Part shown: positions 24,867 to 35,639 of the stretch, piece by piece | How positions within the stretch are numbered: position 1 is the stretch's first letter | Layout of the letters: each line of letters opens with the position of its first letter | Notes under the pieces: model-generated | Told to the model about the DNA's origin: nothing | Database searches by the model: none | The model's input: only the letters and a program-made list of their open reading frames with translations | Assembly: GCF_000002425.4 (NCBI RefSeq) | Contig: NC_037253.1 | Span: 7,857,176 to 7,921,175, forward strand | DNA from: Physcomitrium patens | Lineage: Eukaryota; Streptophyta; Bryopsida; Funariales; Funariaceae | Direction: 5' to 3' | DNA: 64,000 nucleotides | Translations under genes and position numbers: made by a program

Positions 24867-25013
24867 TGTTAACAAAGTTAGCTTTTACCTCTAAGTAGTT
24901 TCACTAGGAACCAATTACTATTCATCTTGTTGTAACCACAGAATCAAGTGTTAGTTCACGTGTAAGACGTGTATTTTCTTATCAATATATGACACATTAG
25001 TTCTATTTCATCA
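24867..25013 (+). repeat. 5' LTR of copia-1
   Basis: A 147-base segment starting TGTTAACAAAG and ending TTTCATCA, immediately before the primer-binding site. Size and TG...CA ends suit a copia LTR. There is no second copy in the window to confirm it. Confidence 0.6.
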
Positions 25014-25027
25014 TGGTATCAGAGCTT
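25014..25027 (+). promoter_or_regulatory. Copia-1 primer-binding site
   Basis: TGGTATCAGAGCTT is the standard complement of the 3' end of initiator tRNA-Met used to prime reverse transcription in plant copia elements. It starts directly after the CA of the LTR. Confidence 0.9.
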
Positions 25028-25165
25028 GTGAAACTGTACTACTACTAGTCAGAACCTCTGACTCCTCATTCTCTCGATCACCTCACATATATCTGTAGTA
25101 GTGTCCTATCATAGAACCCTTGTGAATATATATCTTGCATTATCTACCGCTAGTCTTCCTTCAAA

Positions 25166-25900
25166 ATGAACAAAAACAATCCAATTCCCGATGAAGTCAA
25201 GCTTTTAGGTTCCTCTAACTAAAATGTGTGGAAGTACTACCTCACGCGTGCAGTGAAAAAGGAGCAGCTATGGAACACTTTGGAGCCATCTTGAGCAAGA
25301 AATCACAAGATCTCGACCACTAAGAGAAGGAGGCAGTGCTCAATATTCTCGTTTTTTCCATTTGCCCAAATCTGATCGGCAACTTGACTAGCTTCCACGA
25401 TCCGAAGAATCTTTGGAACTTCCTCAAAGAAACTTCTGAAATCAACACTAATGGCAAGAAGTATCATCAGAAGAATTAACTCCCTCTTGTCACTATGAAT
25501 GAAGAGACTGGATTCAAACTCTACTTCAACAAATTAGGAATATACTATCTCAGCTCTCAGCCATTGAAGTCACAATTGCAGACGCTGATCTTGTTCAGAT
25601 TATGATAAAAAATATGCCAGACATCTATGATCATTTTTTATAATATTACACAAGTGCAGGTAAGTACCCACAGTTCAACGAGCTCCAAACCAATCTCATG
25701 TTAGAAGAAAGTAGATGTGCCATGAAGTCTAAGGCAAAAGATACGAAATATGGATCAAATGAACTGGCAAGCCATCTTAGCCAGTTCATAACCTGGTGAA
25801 TTTACTAGGATAACCTCCAAACATTACAGCACGCTCATCCAGTTCTAACTCGTGTAACTATTGTGAAAGATATGGACAATGGAAAGACGTGTGCCTAGAA
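25166..25900 (+). pseudogene. Copia-1 gag remnant
   Basis: It starts at ATG 25166 (M-N-K-N-N-P-I-P-D-E), 153 bases after the LTR, and meets TAA after 18 codons. Later text (N-V-W-K-Y-Y-L-T-R-A) fits the start of copia gag. The zinc knuckle at 25853-25894 reads C-N-Y-C-E-R-Y-G-Q-W-K-D-V-C: all three cysteines are kept, but the histidine is glutamine. Frame changes occur between the start and the knuckle. Confidence 0.75.
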
Positions 25901-28900
25901 AGGCTTGCTGACATACGCAAGTTATAAGCAGATAGGCGCAACAAACTCCAGAGCAGGAGCAAACCTGGCTTTGCCAACTTTGTGCAGGAAGAGAGTACAT
26001 GGAACCTTCCCGCATCAACTCACACACTTACTGAAAACGTGGATCTTTCTGATCAAGAGGACGTTTTTGAGGCAACCATTTCTGCACTGGATATCCAAGT
26101 CGATGACAGTGGATGGTATCTCGAATTAGGTGCTACAAAGCACGTAAGCGGGATTCTTTCGATAGTCTAGACAAATGCAGAGGAAATACCAAGACTACAA
26201 GAGGGCAAAATCACGCCATTGCTGATTGTGGATTTGTAAAATTCACTTTGTCCTCTGGGAAAATAAAGAGCATATCTGACGTTTTGTACGTCCCAAGCCT
26301 CAAGAAAAATCTCATTTTAGTGGGCTCTATAGCCAACAAAGAATGCATCGCCTGCTTTGACGAAGACAAGTGTATTTTATACAACAAAGGGTCAAAAACC
26401 ATTATTGCAAAAGGAAAACGAAATCCAAAAAATAGATTATATCAGCTCTTGACAAGGAAAGTTGACATCCAAGCTAACATCACCACTTTTGCAGTGAACT
26501 TAGCACGGCTGTGGCATAAGCGCCTGGGGCATGTCAATTTACAAACACTGCACCAGATAAGCTCAGAGAAAACAGTCTTGGATCTTCCCTACATTCCAGC
26601 CAATAACGAAGTGTGCAGAATTTGAAAGATGGGTAAACAATCCAGGACCTCGTTTCCATTAGCTAGCCGAAGTAGAGCAAGCCAACCATTGGAGCTTTTA
26701 CATGTTGACCTCTGTGGACCTCTCCCGACACAATCCTTGGGAGGATCACTGTATACTTAATAAACAAATTCACACAGTGAGGTCAAACAAGGGCGGTGAG
26801 TTCTTAAACGAAGAATTCACCGAGCTATTCACAGCCTCTAGAATAACTCGTCAACTTGTGCTGCAACCTCCAAACAAAATGGGGTCGCTAAGCGAACCAA
26901 TCAAAAGCTACTGGAGCAAGCTAGAACCATACATCTCGCAGCTGGAACGCCGCAGTACTTTTGGACCGAAGCGGTAAACATAGCAGCATTTATCTTGAAT
27001 GTGATACCCACTCGAGTAAATCCTAGCATCAGTCCATATCAAATGATCTTCCAAAAACAATCAAGTACTGATCATATTTGAATATATGGCTATCGAGTAT
27101 ACATATCTGATCGACTACGACGAAGAGTCAAAAAGATTTTGATGCTATATTCCAGAACTACGGAAACTGAAAATAACTCGCAATGTGCGATTTGATGAAA
27201 GCAGCCTGCTGTTCAATGAACATCTTGGACCCGTACCATTACACAACGACTCTCCACTTGACAACCTCGTCTCACCCTTGCCAACTCAATTACCACTGCA
27301 AAATGACAGTCGCGATTTAGATTCCTTGCCTTGTGATTCCTCTCCAGATCCAACTCTCTCGCCACCGCATCGCGCGTCCTCTGATCTGCTGACTTCTTCA
27401 GATTCGACCCTATCAACACCACACTGCATGTCCACTGAGCCCTTGGCTGCCCCAGATCCAATTATGTTGCTACCACATCACATGATCCCCAAACCATTAA
27501 TCAATCACATGCTCCCACAAAGAACGCGCCGGCCGTCATCCAAACTACGCGACAACCTGGCTTACATCATGGAACATTCGGAGGATGTAAATATAATGGA
27601 CATCAAAAGCTTCTACGGACTGGCAGCAGAAATCGCAGATCCACTCTCCTATGCCAAAGCTGAACGACACCCAAGCTAGCGCTTAGCGATGGAGTAGGAA
27701 CGACTTTCAGTACATAAAAACAGGATCTCGAAGATCTGCGATCTTCTCGATGGTGCCAATCCTGTCACTGTCAAGTGGGTTTACAAAACCAAATTAGATT
27801 CAATCGGACAATCCACCAAGCATAAAACTAGGCTTATTGCCCGAGGATACCAGCAAGTAGCAGGTTTAGACTATTCTGAGATTTTTGCCCTTGTGGCGAA
27901 ATGGAATTCTATTCGAACAATGCTCTCTATGACGGCCAGCAATCATTGGCCAATCTCCCATCTAGACGTTTAGACGGCGTTTTTAAATGGAGACCTCACC
28001 GAACCTGTATATATGATTATACCAAAAGGCTTCGAACAGCATGATACACAAAAAGTGTGCAAGCTGCTAAAATTGCTGTATGGTTTGAAACAAGCCCCAA
28101 GGATTTGGTTCCAAAAAATCGATGAATTCCTACAATCTTGCGGAATGACACGCATAGAGACAAACTACTCGCTATACTTCATCAGAGATAAAGGAGGGGT
28201 AGCTCTCCTCATCCCTTGTGTGGACGATCTCCTTTTCAATTCTAACAGGAGATAACCAAGCAACACTAAACTGGCTAAAATCAGAGCTCTTAAACCGATT
28301 TGAAATGGCGGATCTAGGTCCTCTCTAATTCTATCTTGGAGTCACATTCTTCATCAAAGAAAATGGTATCTTCTTCAACCAAAAATACTATATTGAGGCC
28401 ATCCTAAGTTGACATCATGTTTGCTGTCTGCTCCATCAGCCGCTTTATGAATGATCCATGAGTTCCACACCTAGATGCAGCAAAGCACATTCTGCGCTAC
28501 CTCAAAGGAACAATCGACCTTGGAATTACGTATCACCAAGGAAGTAGCACAGCAATTATTGGTTTTACTGATGTAGACTGGGCAAACAACATTCATGATC
28601 GCAAGTTCATCTCAACATATGTGTTCAAATCTGCTGATGGCCCAATTACTTGGTCCTCAAAGAAACAAACAATGGCAACCTCCTCCACAGACGCAAAAAC
28701 TAAGGCCATTGCTGAAGGAATCAAAGAGCAGATCTGGCTTTGCACACTTACTCATCGAATTACAGGCAAGGAGCCCGAAACCATTACATTATACTGTGAT
28801 AATCACAGTTTGTTAAAATCTGCTAAAAATCCGGTGAGTCATGCTCGATCAAAACATGTGGAGGTATGGCAACACTTCATCTGTGAGAATGAACTAACTG

Positions 28901-29040
28901 GAGTGGTAAATCTAGTCAGTCTAGCTTCACATGATCAACTAGCAGACTTACTAACTAAAGCTCTGGGGCACATAAAGTTCCTCAAGCATCGTGATGGCAT
29001 AGGAATCCTAAGATCGATTGACCTTGCTGCTAGAAACTAA
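25901..29040 (+). pseudogene. Copia-1 pol remnant
   Basis: Protease core at about 26113-26150 reads W-Y-L-E-L-G-A-T, with the D-S-G triad now E-L-G (26123-26131). A long open piece (26113-26625) carries L-Y-V-P-S-L-K-K-N-L and the GAG-pre-integrase H-H-C-C region (L-W-H-K-R-L-G-H-V). Integrase (26690-27060) has a small deletion and R-S-N-K-G-G-E-F, where D is expected instead of N. A proline/serine-rich linker (27185-27679) precedes the reverse transcriptase (27750-28400), whose YVDD box reads C-V-D-D-L. RNase H runs 28480-29040, with D-V-D-W-A-N-N and an intact last frame ending TAA at 29040. At least three stops (for example TAG near 27973) and several frameshifts disable it. Confidence 0.8.
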
Positions 29041-29345
29041 ATCAAAGATAACTGATTCTCTTAGAGAGAACCACCTGACACAGAATAAACTACCTCGTTA
29101 GGAGACTACCTAGTGAATTGCAATAATCCAGTTTAGACAGAACTTCAGCAATCAGAATACCTAGATGTTCTATCTCATATCCTAGTCTAGGAGTGAGTGA
29201 CTCTTTTTTAGCACCAACATCAACTTTCAGAAACCCATGACCATCTTGCACCATCCACCCTTACCATCTCAAAAGCCTGCCATTTGATCGTTCCAATGAC
29301 AAATGACTACCAAAATCTATTAATCCTCCTAAATCGGGGAGAAGT

Positions 29346-29485
29346 TGTTAGAAACATTATATGTATTAATATGATGAATGTTATATAATATATTGTGTAT
29401 AAGAGTGATACCAAGAGTCACAATTCTTGGTGTAAGGTATTATATACAGAAGATGAGTATATTATACAAAATAATTCTCCCAATA
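29346..29485 (-). repeat. 3' LTR of copia-2
   Basis: It shares with 34391-34533 the order TGTT(A/G)GAAA, AATGTTA(T/C)A(T/C)AATA(T/C)ATTGTGT, CTTGGTGTAAGGT and AATTCTCCCAAT. The hairpin ACCAAGAGT/A(A/C)TCTTGGT is present with one mismatch. Confidence 0.75.
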
Positions 29486-29739
29486 TTCCCACTAGTATAC
29501 TAATCTTCATCCTCAAATTCAATTTCATTCATTTGTGAAAGAAATGTAGGATTTCAATCCCTTTTTTGGTGTTGCAATGTTACAAAGCTTTCTCGTAGTT
29601 CTTCCATTGCTACTTCAATTTTGAAAAGGTACGTGATTTCTTTTATTAATTTGTGTTTGTTTATTGCTTCCTGTTTATTGTTTGTATATTTTTTGTTTCT
29701 TTTTTATTATTTCTTGTTTTGTTGTTGGAGGAGGCATTT

Positions 29740-29888
29740 CAAATACAAGTGCAACTATGGACTTTGGAGCACATGTCTACGTGGGGTCGGCTATAGATGC
29801 AATCACCTTGATGACGAGCTCGGCAACAAAGTGGTGGTAGCTGTTGAGGCATGCCTTACTTTAATTTTCTCCTGGCAGTTTGGATAGA

Positions 29889-29924
<36 letters not shown>
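29740..29924. other. GC-richer insert and T31 run inside copia-2
   Basis: Between RNase H and the 3' LTR of copia-2 lies a short GC-richer patch (about 29740-29885) followed by 31 consecutive T (29894-29924). On the element's own strand this is an A run after pol. The patch corresponds in position to the repeat-bearing extra frame of copia-3 (47560-47994). The words GTCGGCTATAGATGCAATC and GATGACGAGCTCGGC loosely resemble its unit, but I see no intact frame on the minus strand. Confidence 0.45.
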
Positions 29925-29925
<1 letters not shown>

Positions 29926-29999
29926 TTTTTGAGAAGATATTTTGTAAATACATTTTTTATCATATGTATGGTTGGCACATATTACAATTTGATTTCTTT

Positions 30000-31451
30000 G
30001 GCAAGGATCTTTTCTCTAATTAAATGATATTTTGTATCTACATGTTTGTTTTAAGAGTGATATTTGGGATTTTTATTACGAGCAATGGCACTTTGATTAT
30101 TTGAATATATGGTGGTTGATTCATGTTGAGAAATCTAAGTTTATGTAATAATTTTTTCAACCATATTCCTTTAGCTTTTGCTTTTATTAAAGCCATGTAT
30201 TTTGATTTTGTGGATGATAAAGCAAAAAAACATTATTTTTTGCTAGCCCGAAAAATAACTCCTCTAGCCAGTACAAAGCAAAATCTAGAGATAGAACAAT
30301 AGGTGTCCTTGTAACTTGTCCAATCAACATCAAAATAACCATGTAGAATATCACCTTGAGATAAGTGTTGATATTTATTCCAAAATTTAATATGCCTTTT
30401 ATATATCTCATAATTTTTTTTTAAATTTAAATATATATAGATTCTAGATTGTATTAAATTGCTAATAGCATAAGCATAATCTAGTTTGGAATTAATAATG
30501 GCATGTATTAAATTACCAACAACTTGAAAATATGGATAATCTTATGAAGTAATATGGTCATCATTACTTAAAAAAAATCTTAGTTGAATTTGGATTCCTA
30601 ATGGATTGAAATTCAATATATTAAATTTATTAAGTTTATTTTCTTGATAGAGGATTATCTATCCTTCTTTTATATTTTTAAGATAGCATTGCATAGAATA
30701 TAATGGATTTTCTTTCATCTAACATGTCAAATTTTTATTGTAGAATGTCTTTTACTTGCTGAATTAATGGAATCTTATTATTGATAATAATATAATTATC
30801 AATATAGATTTTATTTAAGATAAAATATTTGCCATTTTTTTCTTTTAGTGTATATTTTTGTATTTGATTCTAAACATTGATATTTATAAAGAATTACATA
30901 TTGATCTAATCTTTGATACCATGCTCTAGATGATTATTTAAGACCATATAGAAATTTATTTAACTTACATACCTTATTAGTATAAGTAAGAGGTAATCCT
31001 TTAGAAATAGTCTTATGAATGTCTTCTTCTATAAAGTCATTTTAAAATTTTGTTTTAACATCTAATTGATATATTTCTAGATTATGTTGAGTAATCAAGA
31101 CAAGAAGAACTTTGATGGACTTAAGTTTGAGTACAGGAGAATATATCTCCATATAATAAATACCTTGAACTTGGATGAAACCTCTTGCAACTAGCCTTGC
31201 TTTTATACTTGTTAATACTTCTATCAACTTGAGTTTTGATTTTAAAAATCCACTCTGAATTGATTGATTTTCTATTAGAAGGTAAATTTGTTATTTTCCA
31301 TGTATTATTTTTATATAAGGATTTAATTTTAGCATTGATTTTTTTTTACTATTCTTGATCATTAACCCTCTCTATTACTTCATGAATAGAGTTTAAATCT
31401 TCTGTATTGGTAGAAATAAGGTAGGCTTAGTGATGTTGATTACAATGTCAT

Positions 31452-31483
<32 letters not shown>

Positions 31484-33300
31484 TTTCTTATATAGATTCT
31501 AGCAATCTTATAGTTGGTTTAATAATTCTTGTTGGTTAAAAACTAGAAAAAAGATTTGGATCTTGCAATGTGGAATAGACTTCATCATATTCAAGAGATA
31601 AGATCTCTTAATCATTTAGTAATGATAGTTGAGAGAAAGCTTCAATGACATCAATGTATGAAAGAGGTTGTTCCTTTATATTTTAAAAAGTATTATATAT
31701 TTGTTTTTGATCAAATACATAAGTCTCTTATAGTGGTAGCATTTGTAGTAAAGACATTCTTTGAATATGAGGTATGTTTTGTTCATTGGACCTTATAGTT
31801 GTTGAAGGGTGCTTAAATAATTATAAGTCTATTAAGAGTTCTTCATTATCTTTTTGTAAGTATGTCGTTGTTTTTTGATCATATAGATTTTCATTGAAGA
31901 GAACATTTCTTGAAATGAGAATTTTTTGATTTTGTATAGTCATAATTCTATAGGATTTAGATTCTTTACTATAGCCTAGAAATATAGCCTCTTGTGAATG
32001 AGAATTTAACTTCTTTTTTGTTTCTTTAGAATAAATACACGAGCTTTGCAACCAAATATTTTAAGGTAAGATAAATTTGGTTGTATTTTGTACTATAATT
32101 CAAATATTATTTTGGTCCTTTTACAAATTTTGTAGGACTCCTATTTTGGAGGTAATTAGTTGTATGGAATACTTCACTTCAAAAAAATTTAGATAAATTT
32201 AAATAAGATAGTATTGTAAGAATTGCTTCTATTGATGTTCTATTTTTTCTTTCAAAAATACCATTTCGTTGTGGTGTATAAGCTATAGTATAATCTTGTT
32301 TGATTCTTTATTTATTATATAAATCTTTAAATTCATTTGATTTATATTCACCTCTACAATCACATCTTAAGATTTTGATTTTGAAACTTCTTTGTTTATT
32401 TAATTTTTTTTTAATATAAGGTGAATTTTTCAAATGCTTTAGATTTTTGTTTCATCAAATACACATGGCAATATCTTATTAGATCAATAATAAATATGTT
32501 TAAGTAAATATATCTTAAATATGTAAATACTTACATAAGTCGACAAATGTTAGAATATATAAGTTCTAACAATTAAATAGCTCTTTATGTACCTTGTATA
32601 CAAAACTTTTCTTTATGTTATTTACATTCTATCTAAGGTTGACATAAGATAATTTTTTTTTTATTAAAGAAGTCAATTTCCTTTGCCATTGTTTGTATTC
32701 ATTTGAGACTTTACAAATTTATGTGTTAAAGTCTTAGATGCCACAAATCAACTTTGTTTAATTGTATTCTTACTAGAATAGCAATTTGAGGCTTGTTTGA
32801 AAGGATTGTTGTATGTAATTCATATAAATTAGGATTTAATTCGGCATATTATAATGATTTGTTCAAATTTATTTATAAATGTTGTTGTTTCAGCTCTTAT
32901 GCAAATTTCTCCTCCTTCCTTATCTAATTTTTTGGCAAAGAAAAAATTCTTTGCAAGTCTTGGTATATATAATATATCATATATGATCTTTTCATTGTTA
33001 TTTATAAGTTTGATATTTGCATTACCATATCCTTTTATTTTTTGTGATGTAGTATAAATTCTTAAATAAACAACTTATTTGACTTCACTTTTGATGTATT
33101 TGCAAAATGCTTTTAACTCATGACACATATGTTGAATTGCTCCTAAGTCTACATACGACATTGAATTTGAGTTTTCTTTAATTATAAGTGTTGTCACATA
33201 TAATTTATTTGATTTTGTAACAACACTTGTTTCTTTTCTTTTATTAAAATTTTTAATTGGTATTCTTATTTTGCAATCTTTAATCAAGTGACATGGTTTC
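30000..33300 (-). pseudogene. Copia-2 pol remnant
   Basis: Minus-strand reading from right to left. Protease Y-V-D-L-G-A-I-Q-H-M-C (D-L-G codons 33140-33148, serine lost). Integrase region 32300-32800. Connection domain with C-I-Y-S-K-E-T-K-K-K-L near 32040. Reverse transcriptase start with K-A-R-L-V-A-R-G-F-I-Q-V-Q-G near 31200. The YVDD box reads Y-I-D-N (30795-30806). RNase H border has M-R-Y-I-K-G-I-L at 30390-30411. Stops break every domain. The change of the last catalytic D to N is a G-to-A transition on the coding strand. Confidence 0.75.
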
Positions 33301-34200
33301 TTACAAAAAAATACTTGTTAATAGCAAAATTGTTCTTTTCATGTGGCTTGAAGGTACTACTCTCTCCTTGTGAATTCTTTCTGAAATTCTTATTAAAATA
33401 AGATTTTTTTTATTATTTTATAATTTTTTCTTATATATAGGATTTGAATTATTATTAGATATTAAACTCATATTTTTTTTATGAATATTTCTTCTTGGAT
33501 GAAATTTGTTATGAAAGATGCAAATGTGATCTCAAGTTGCTTTCTTAAAGAGCTAATGAAGGATCTATAACTTAGAGGAAAACTTCTCATTAAGGTGAAA
33601 ATTGCTTCACTATCTAGAACTGGTGATGGTATTGCTAACAATTGTTCCAAATATACTCTAAAGTTTTGTTTGTATTTAATAATACTATTTTCTTTTCTCA
33701 TTTTTATGATGTATAATTTGTCTTTTAAATACATCTTAATTACTATATTATGTGGTTCAAATACTTTTACTAATTCTTCTGATGCTAAATTTGTTGATGT
33801 GTAAGATTGTATATATGAAATAATGTTATTTTCTAGGAAATTATTGATTATGGTTAAAGACAAGGTATCTTTATCTATCTATGTGCTTATACTCCCTATT
33901 CCTATAGAAAGTAAAGCTAGGATTCTAGTAACAATTTTAGCTACTGTTGGTTCCATTGGTAAACATTCTTCACCACTTACTATGAACTATAACTTTTTAG
34001 CCTTAAAAAGTAATGTTTATCTATGTTTTCATATATTAAAATATGAACCATCAAATTTTGGAATATGATTGATGTCCAATATTTGTCATCTTCAATATTC
34101 TTAATTTGAAGTTGAATTGAAATTATTTATAAATTTATTCTTGATTAATTTAATTTTATCTTTATTTATGGTTTATTTGTTGCTATTTTCAAGTTTAGAA
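33240..34200 (-). pseudogene. Copia-2 gag remnant
   Basis: The open piece at 33468-33863 encodes a copia-type capsid helix region (Y-L-K-D-K-L-Y, then R-S-F-P-L-S-Y-R-S-F-I-S-S-L-R-K-Q-L). It is very close to the equivalent copia-3 segment at 51086-51571. The zinc-knuckle tail L-I-K-D-C lies at about 33275-33290. The N-terminal part toward 34200 contains stops. Confidence 0.75.
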
Positions 34201-34390
34201 TTGCTTCTCATGGTTTGAAGAACTTCAAGCTCTTCATCAATCTTTCCTATTACAATAGATTGCTTTATTGTTATCATTACAATTTTATTTGTAATTTCAG
34301 CAATTCTTTTTTAGATTGAAACATTCATCTACTCTAATAGTTTTTATTTTTTTATTTGAGGGATCAAATATTTCTATAGCTCTAATACTA

Positions 34391-34533
34391 TGTTGGAAAA
34401 ATTAATACATATAATCAATGATCAATGTTACACAATACATTGTGTGTAGAAGAGTGACAACTCTTGGTGTAAGGTCAATAATTAGTATTCTATATAGAAG
34501 ACTAGTGTACTATACAGAATAATTCTCCCAATG
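34391..34533 (-). repeat. 5' LTR of copia-2
   Basis: It begins TGTTGGAAAAATTAATAC (plus strand) right after the mutated primer-binding site and ends AATTCTCCCAATG. The left arm of the family hairpin is eroded here (AAGAGTGACAACTCTT remains). Confidence 0.75.
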
Positions 34534-35300
34534 GCGGGAGAATTCAACTTCGGCCAGGGAAATTGCTCCACAAGACAATCAAGGAACAGGAGGAAGAAGA
34601 TTTGATTCAGAATCACAAAAGGGGCGGAGCTTCACTGATGAAGGTCGACGTTCATCAATGGATCGCAGAAGTCTGTCCCCAACCGCCACTCCTAAACGAT
34701 CAACAATTTGACGTAAAAGTGTAAACACCAACCAGAGTCGTAACAAGAACGACTCCCACTGCAAGAGAAAAAGAAACATAAAACTCTTGAAACAAATCCA
34801 GTCACCTTGAGCCTAATATATCACTGAGGAAAAATCACTCACCACCGACAATTGGCTGCAAATCTCTCGATCAAGAAACTCCACTGGGAAACGCCGCAGA
34901 GGACTATCTCGCTCACGAACACTCGATAGGAAGGACAATGCTAATAGAGTTATAGAAAACCACAATCTATTGCATCATTAGAATCGCCGACTGCACGAGC
35001 TACCGGTATGATGCTACACTGACGTATCATCGGGTTAAGGAATGTGGTGACTGTTTTCGAGTGAGGTAGGGAGTGAGAAAGAGCAAGACAGATGGGTTGG
35101 GCCAGCTTTGTTCGATGCTCGTCCGATGCAAATTTTTGTATTCAGTTTGCGAGTATGCTTGGTTGTGTGCAGCAGAGCTAGCTGCAGGAGCCTTTGGGAG
35201 TAGAGTCAAAATGTTTTAAACGCATGTTCATCCCATTGGCAGTCTGTCTTGAGCGTTGATATCATTTGTTCAAGCTTGTTAGGAATACTGGAGCAGGAGG
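34534..35300. other. GC-richer host sequence, no gene recognised
   Basis: Composition rises sharply right of copia-2. Frames are short and overlapping; none resembles a known protein. It may be the 3' flank of the coding segment at 35302. Confidence 0.4.
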
Positions 35301-35301
35301 C

Positions 35302-35634
35302 CTAGAAGCCGTCAATCTGTAGGTTGTACCCTACAATAGGTCGTTTCGTTCTCCCTGTTGTAGAGTTAATGGTGTGAAGCAGCTCCATGATTAGTGACAC
35401 TATAGTTTGTGTTAGACATTGAGTGATGGCGCCGGAGGTTCCAGAGAGGGAGAAGCTATCGGCGCTCCACTGCTTCATCCAATTAAACATCAGTTCCTCC
35501 AGTAAGCTCCAATGGCTGTTTCCGCTGCTGTCGTCATGCAGAAATTCGCTATTAGCCTGTAGGCACATGTACGGTGGACCGTATACCTCTGTCTGTGTAC
35601 TGATTCGGAACTTCACAACATGAAACAATGGCAT
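35302..35634 (-). CDS. Unidentified protein, probable C-terminal coding segment
   Basis: A 110-codon open frame on the minus strand ends in TAG at 35302-35304. I do not recognise the family. The text looks like a real globular protein: Y-G-P-P-Y-M-C-L-Q, a hydrophilic stretch (H-D-D-S-S-G-N-S-H-W-S-L-L-E-E), a tryptophan-containing helix (M-F-N-W-M-K-Q-W), two amphipathic helices and a final G-R-T-K-R-P-I-V-G-Y. It has no membrane segment or repeat. The first ATG is at 35634, but an AG at about 35597 (minus-strand CACAGACAG) could be a splice acceptor. Open minus-strand text upstream (about 35770-35905) could be another exon. The segment is GC-rich and free of the transition damage seen in the nearby transposons. 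Confidence 0.4.
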   Translation of the reverse strand: MPLFHVVKFRISTQTEVYGPPYMCLQANSEFLHDDSSGNSHWSLLEELMFNWMKQWSADSFSLSGTSGAITQCLTQTIVSLIMELLHTINSTTGRTKRPIVGYNLQIDGF

Positions 35635-35639
35635 TGCTC

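Larger units (their letters stand above)
24867..29345 (+). mobile_element. Copia-1: degenerate Ty1/copia retrotransposon lacking its 3' LTR
   Basis: The order LTR, tRNA-Met primer-binding site, gag with knuckle, protease, integrase, reverse transcriptase, RNase H is that of Ty1/copia, on the plus strand. The 5' LTR is 24867-25013. The interior ends in a polypurine tract, CGGGGAGAAG (29335-29344), followed by TGTTAG, the expected start of a 3' LTR. What follows, however, is the LTR of copia-2 (29346), not a copy of 24867-25013. Base composition is much less AT-rich than the gypsy elements. Several frameshifts and stops inactivate it. Confidence 0.8.
29346..34533 (-). mobile_element. Copia-2: decayed Ty1/copia element
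   Basis: LTRs of 140 and 143 bases (29346-29485 and 34391-34533) flank a minus-strand copia gag-pol. The primer-binding site (minus-strand CATAGTATTAGAGC, a mutated TGGTATCAGAGC) abuts the right LTR at 34390. A purine tract (CTAGTGGGAA on the minus strand) abuts the left LTR. It is related to copia-3 along its whole length, including both LTRs. No target-site duplication is visible: the left flank GAAGT is copia-1's polypurine tract and the right flank is GGCGG. Confidence 0.8.
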
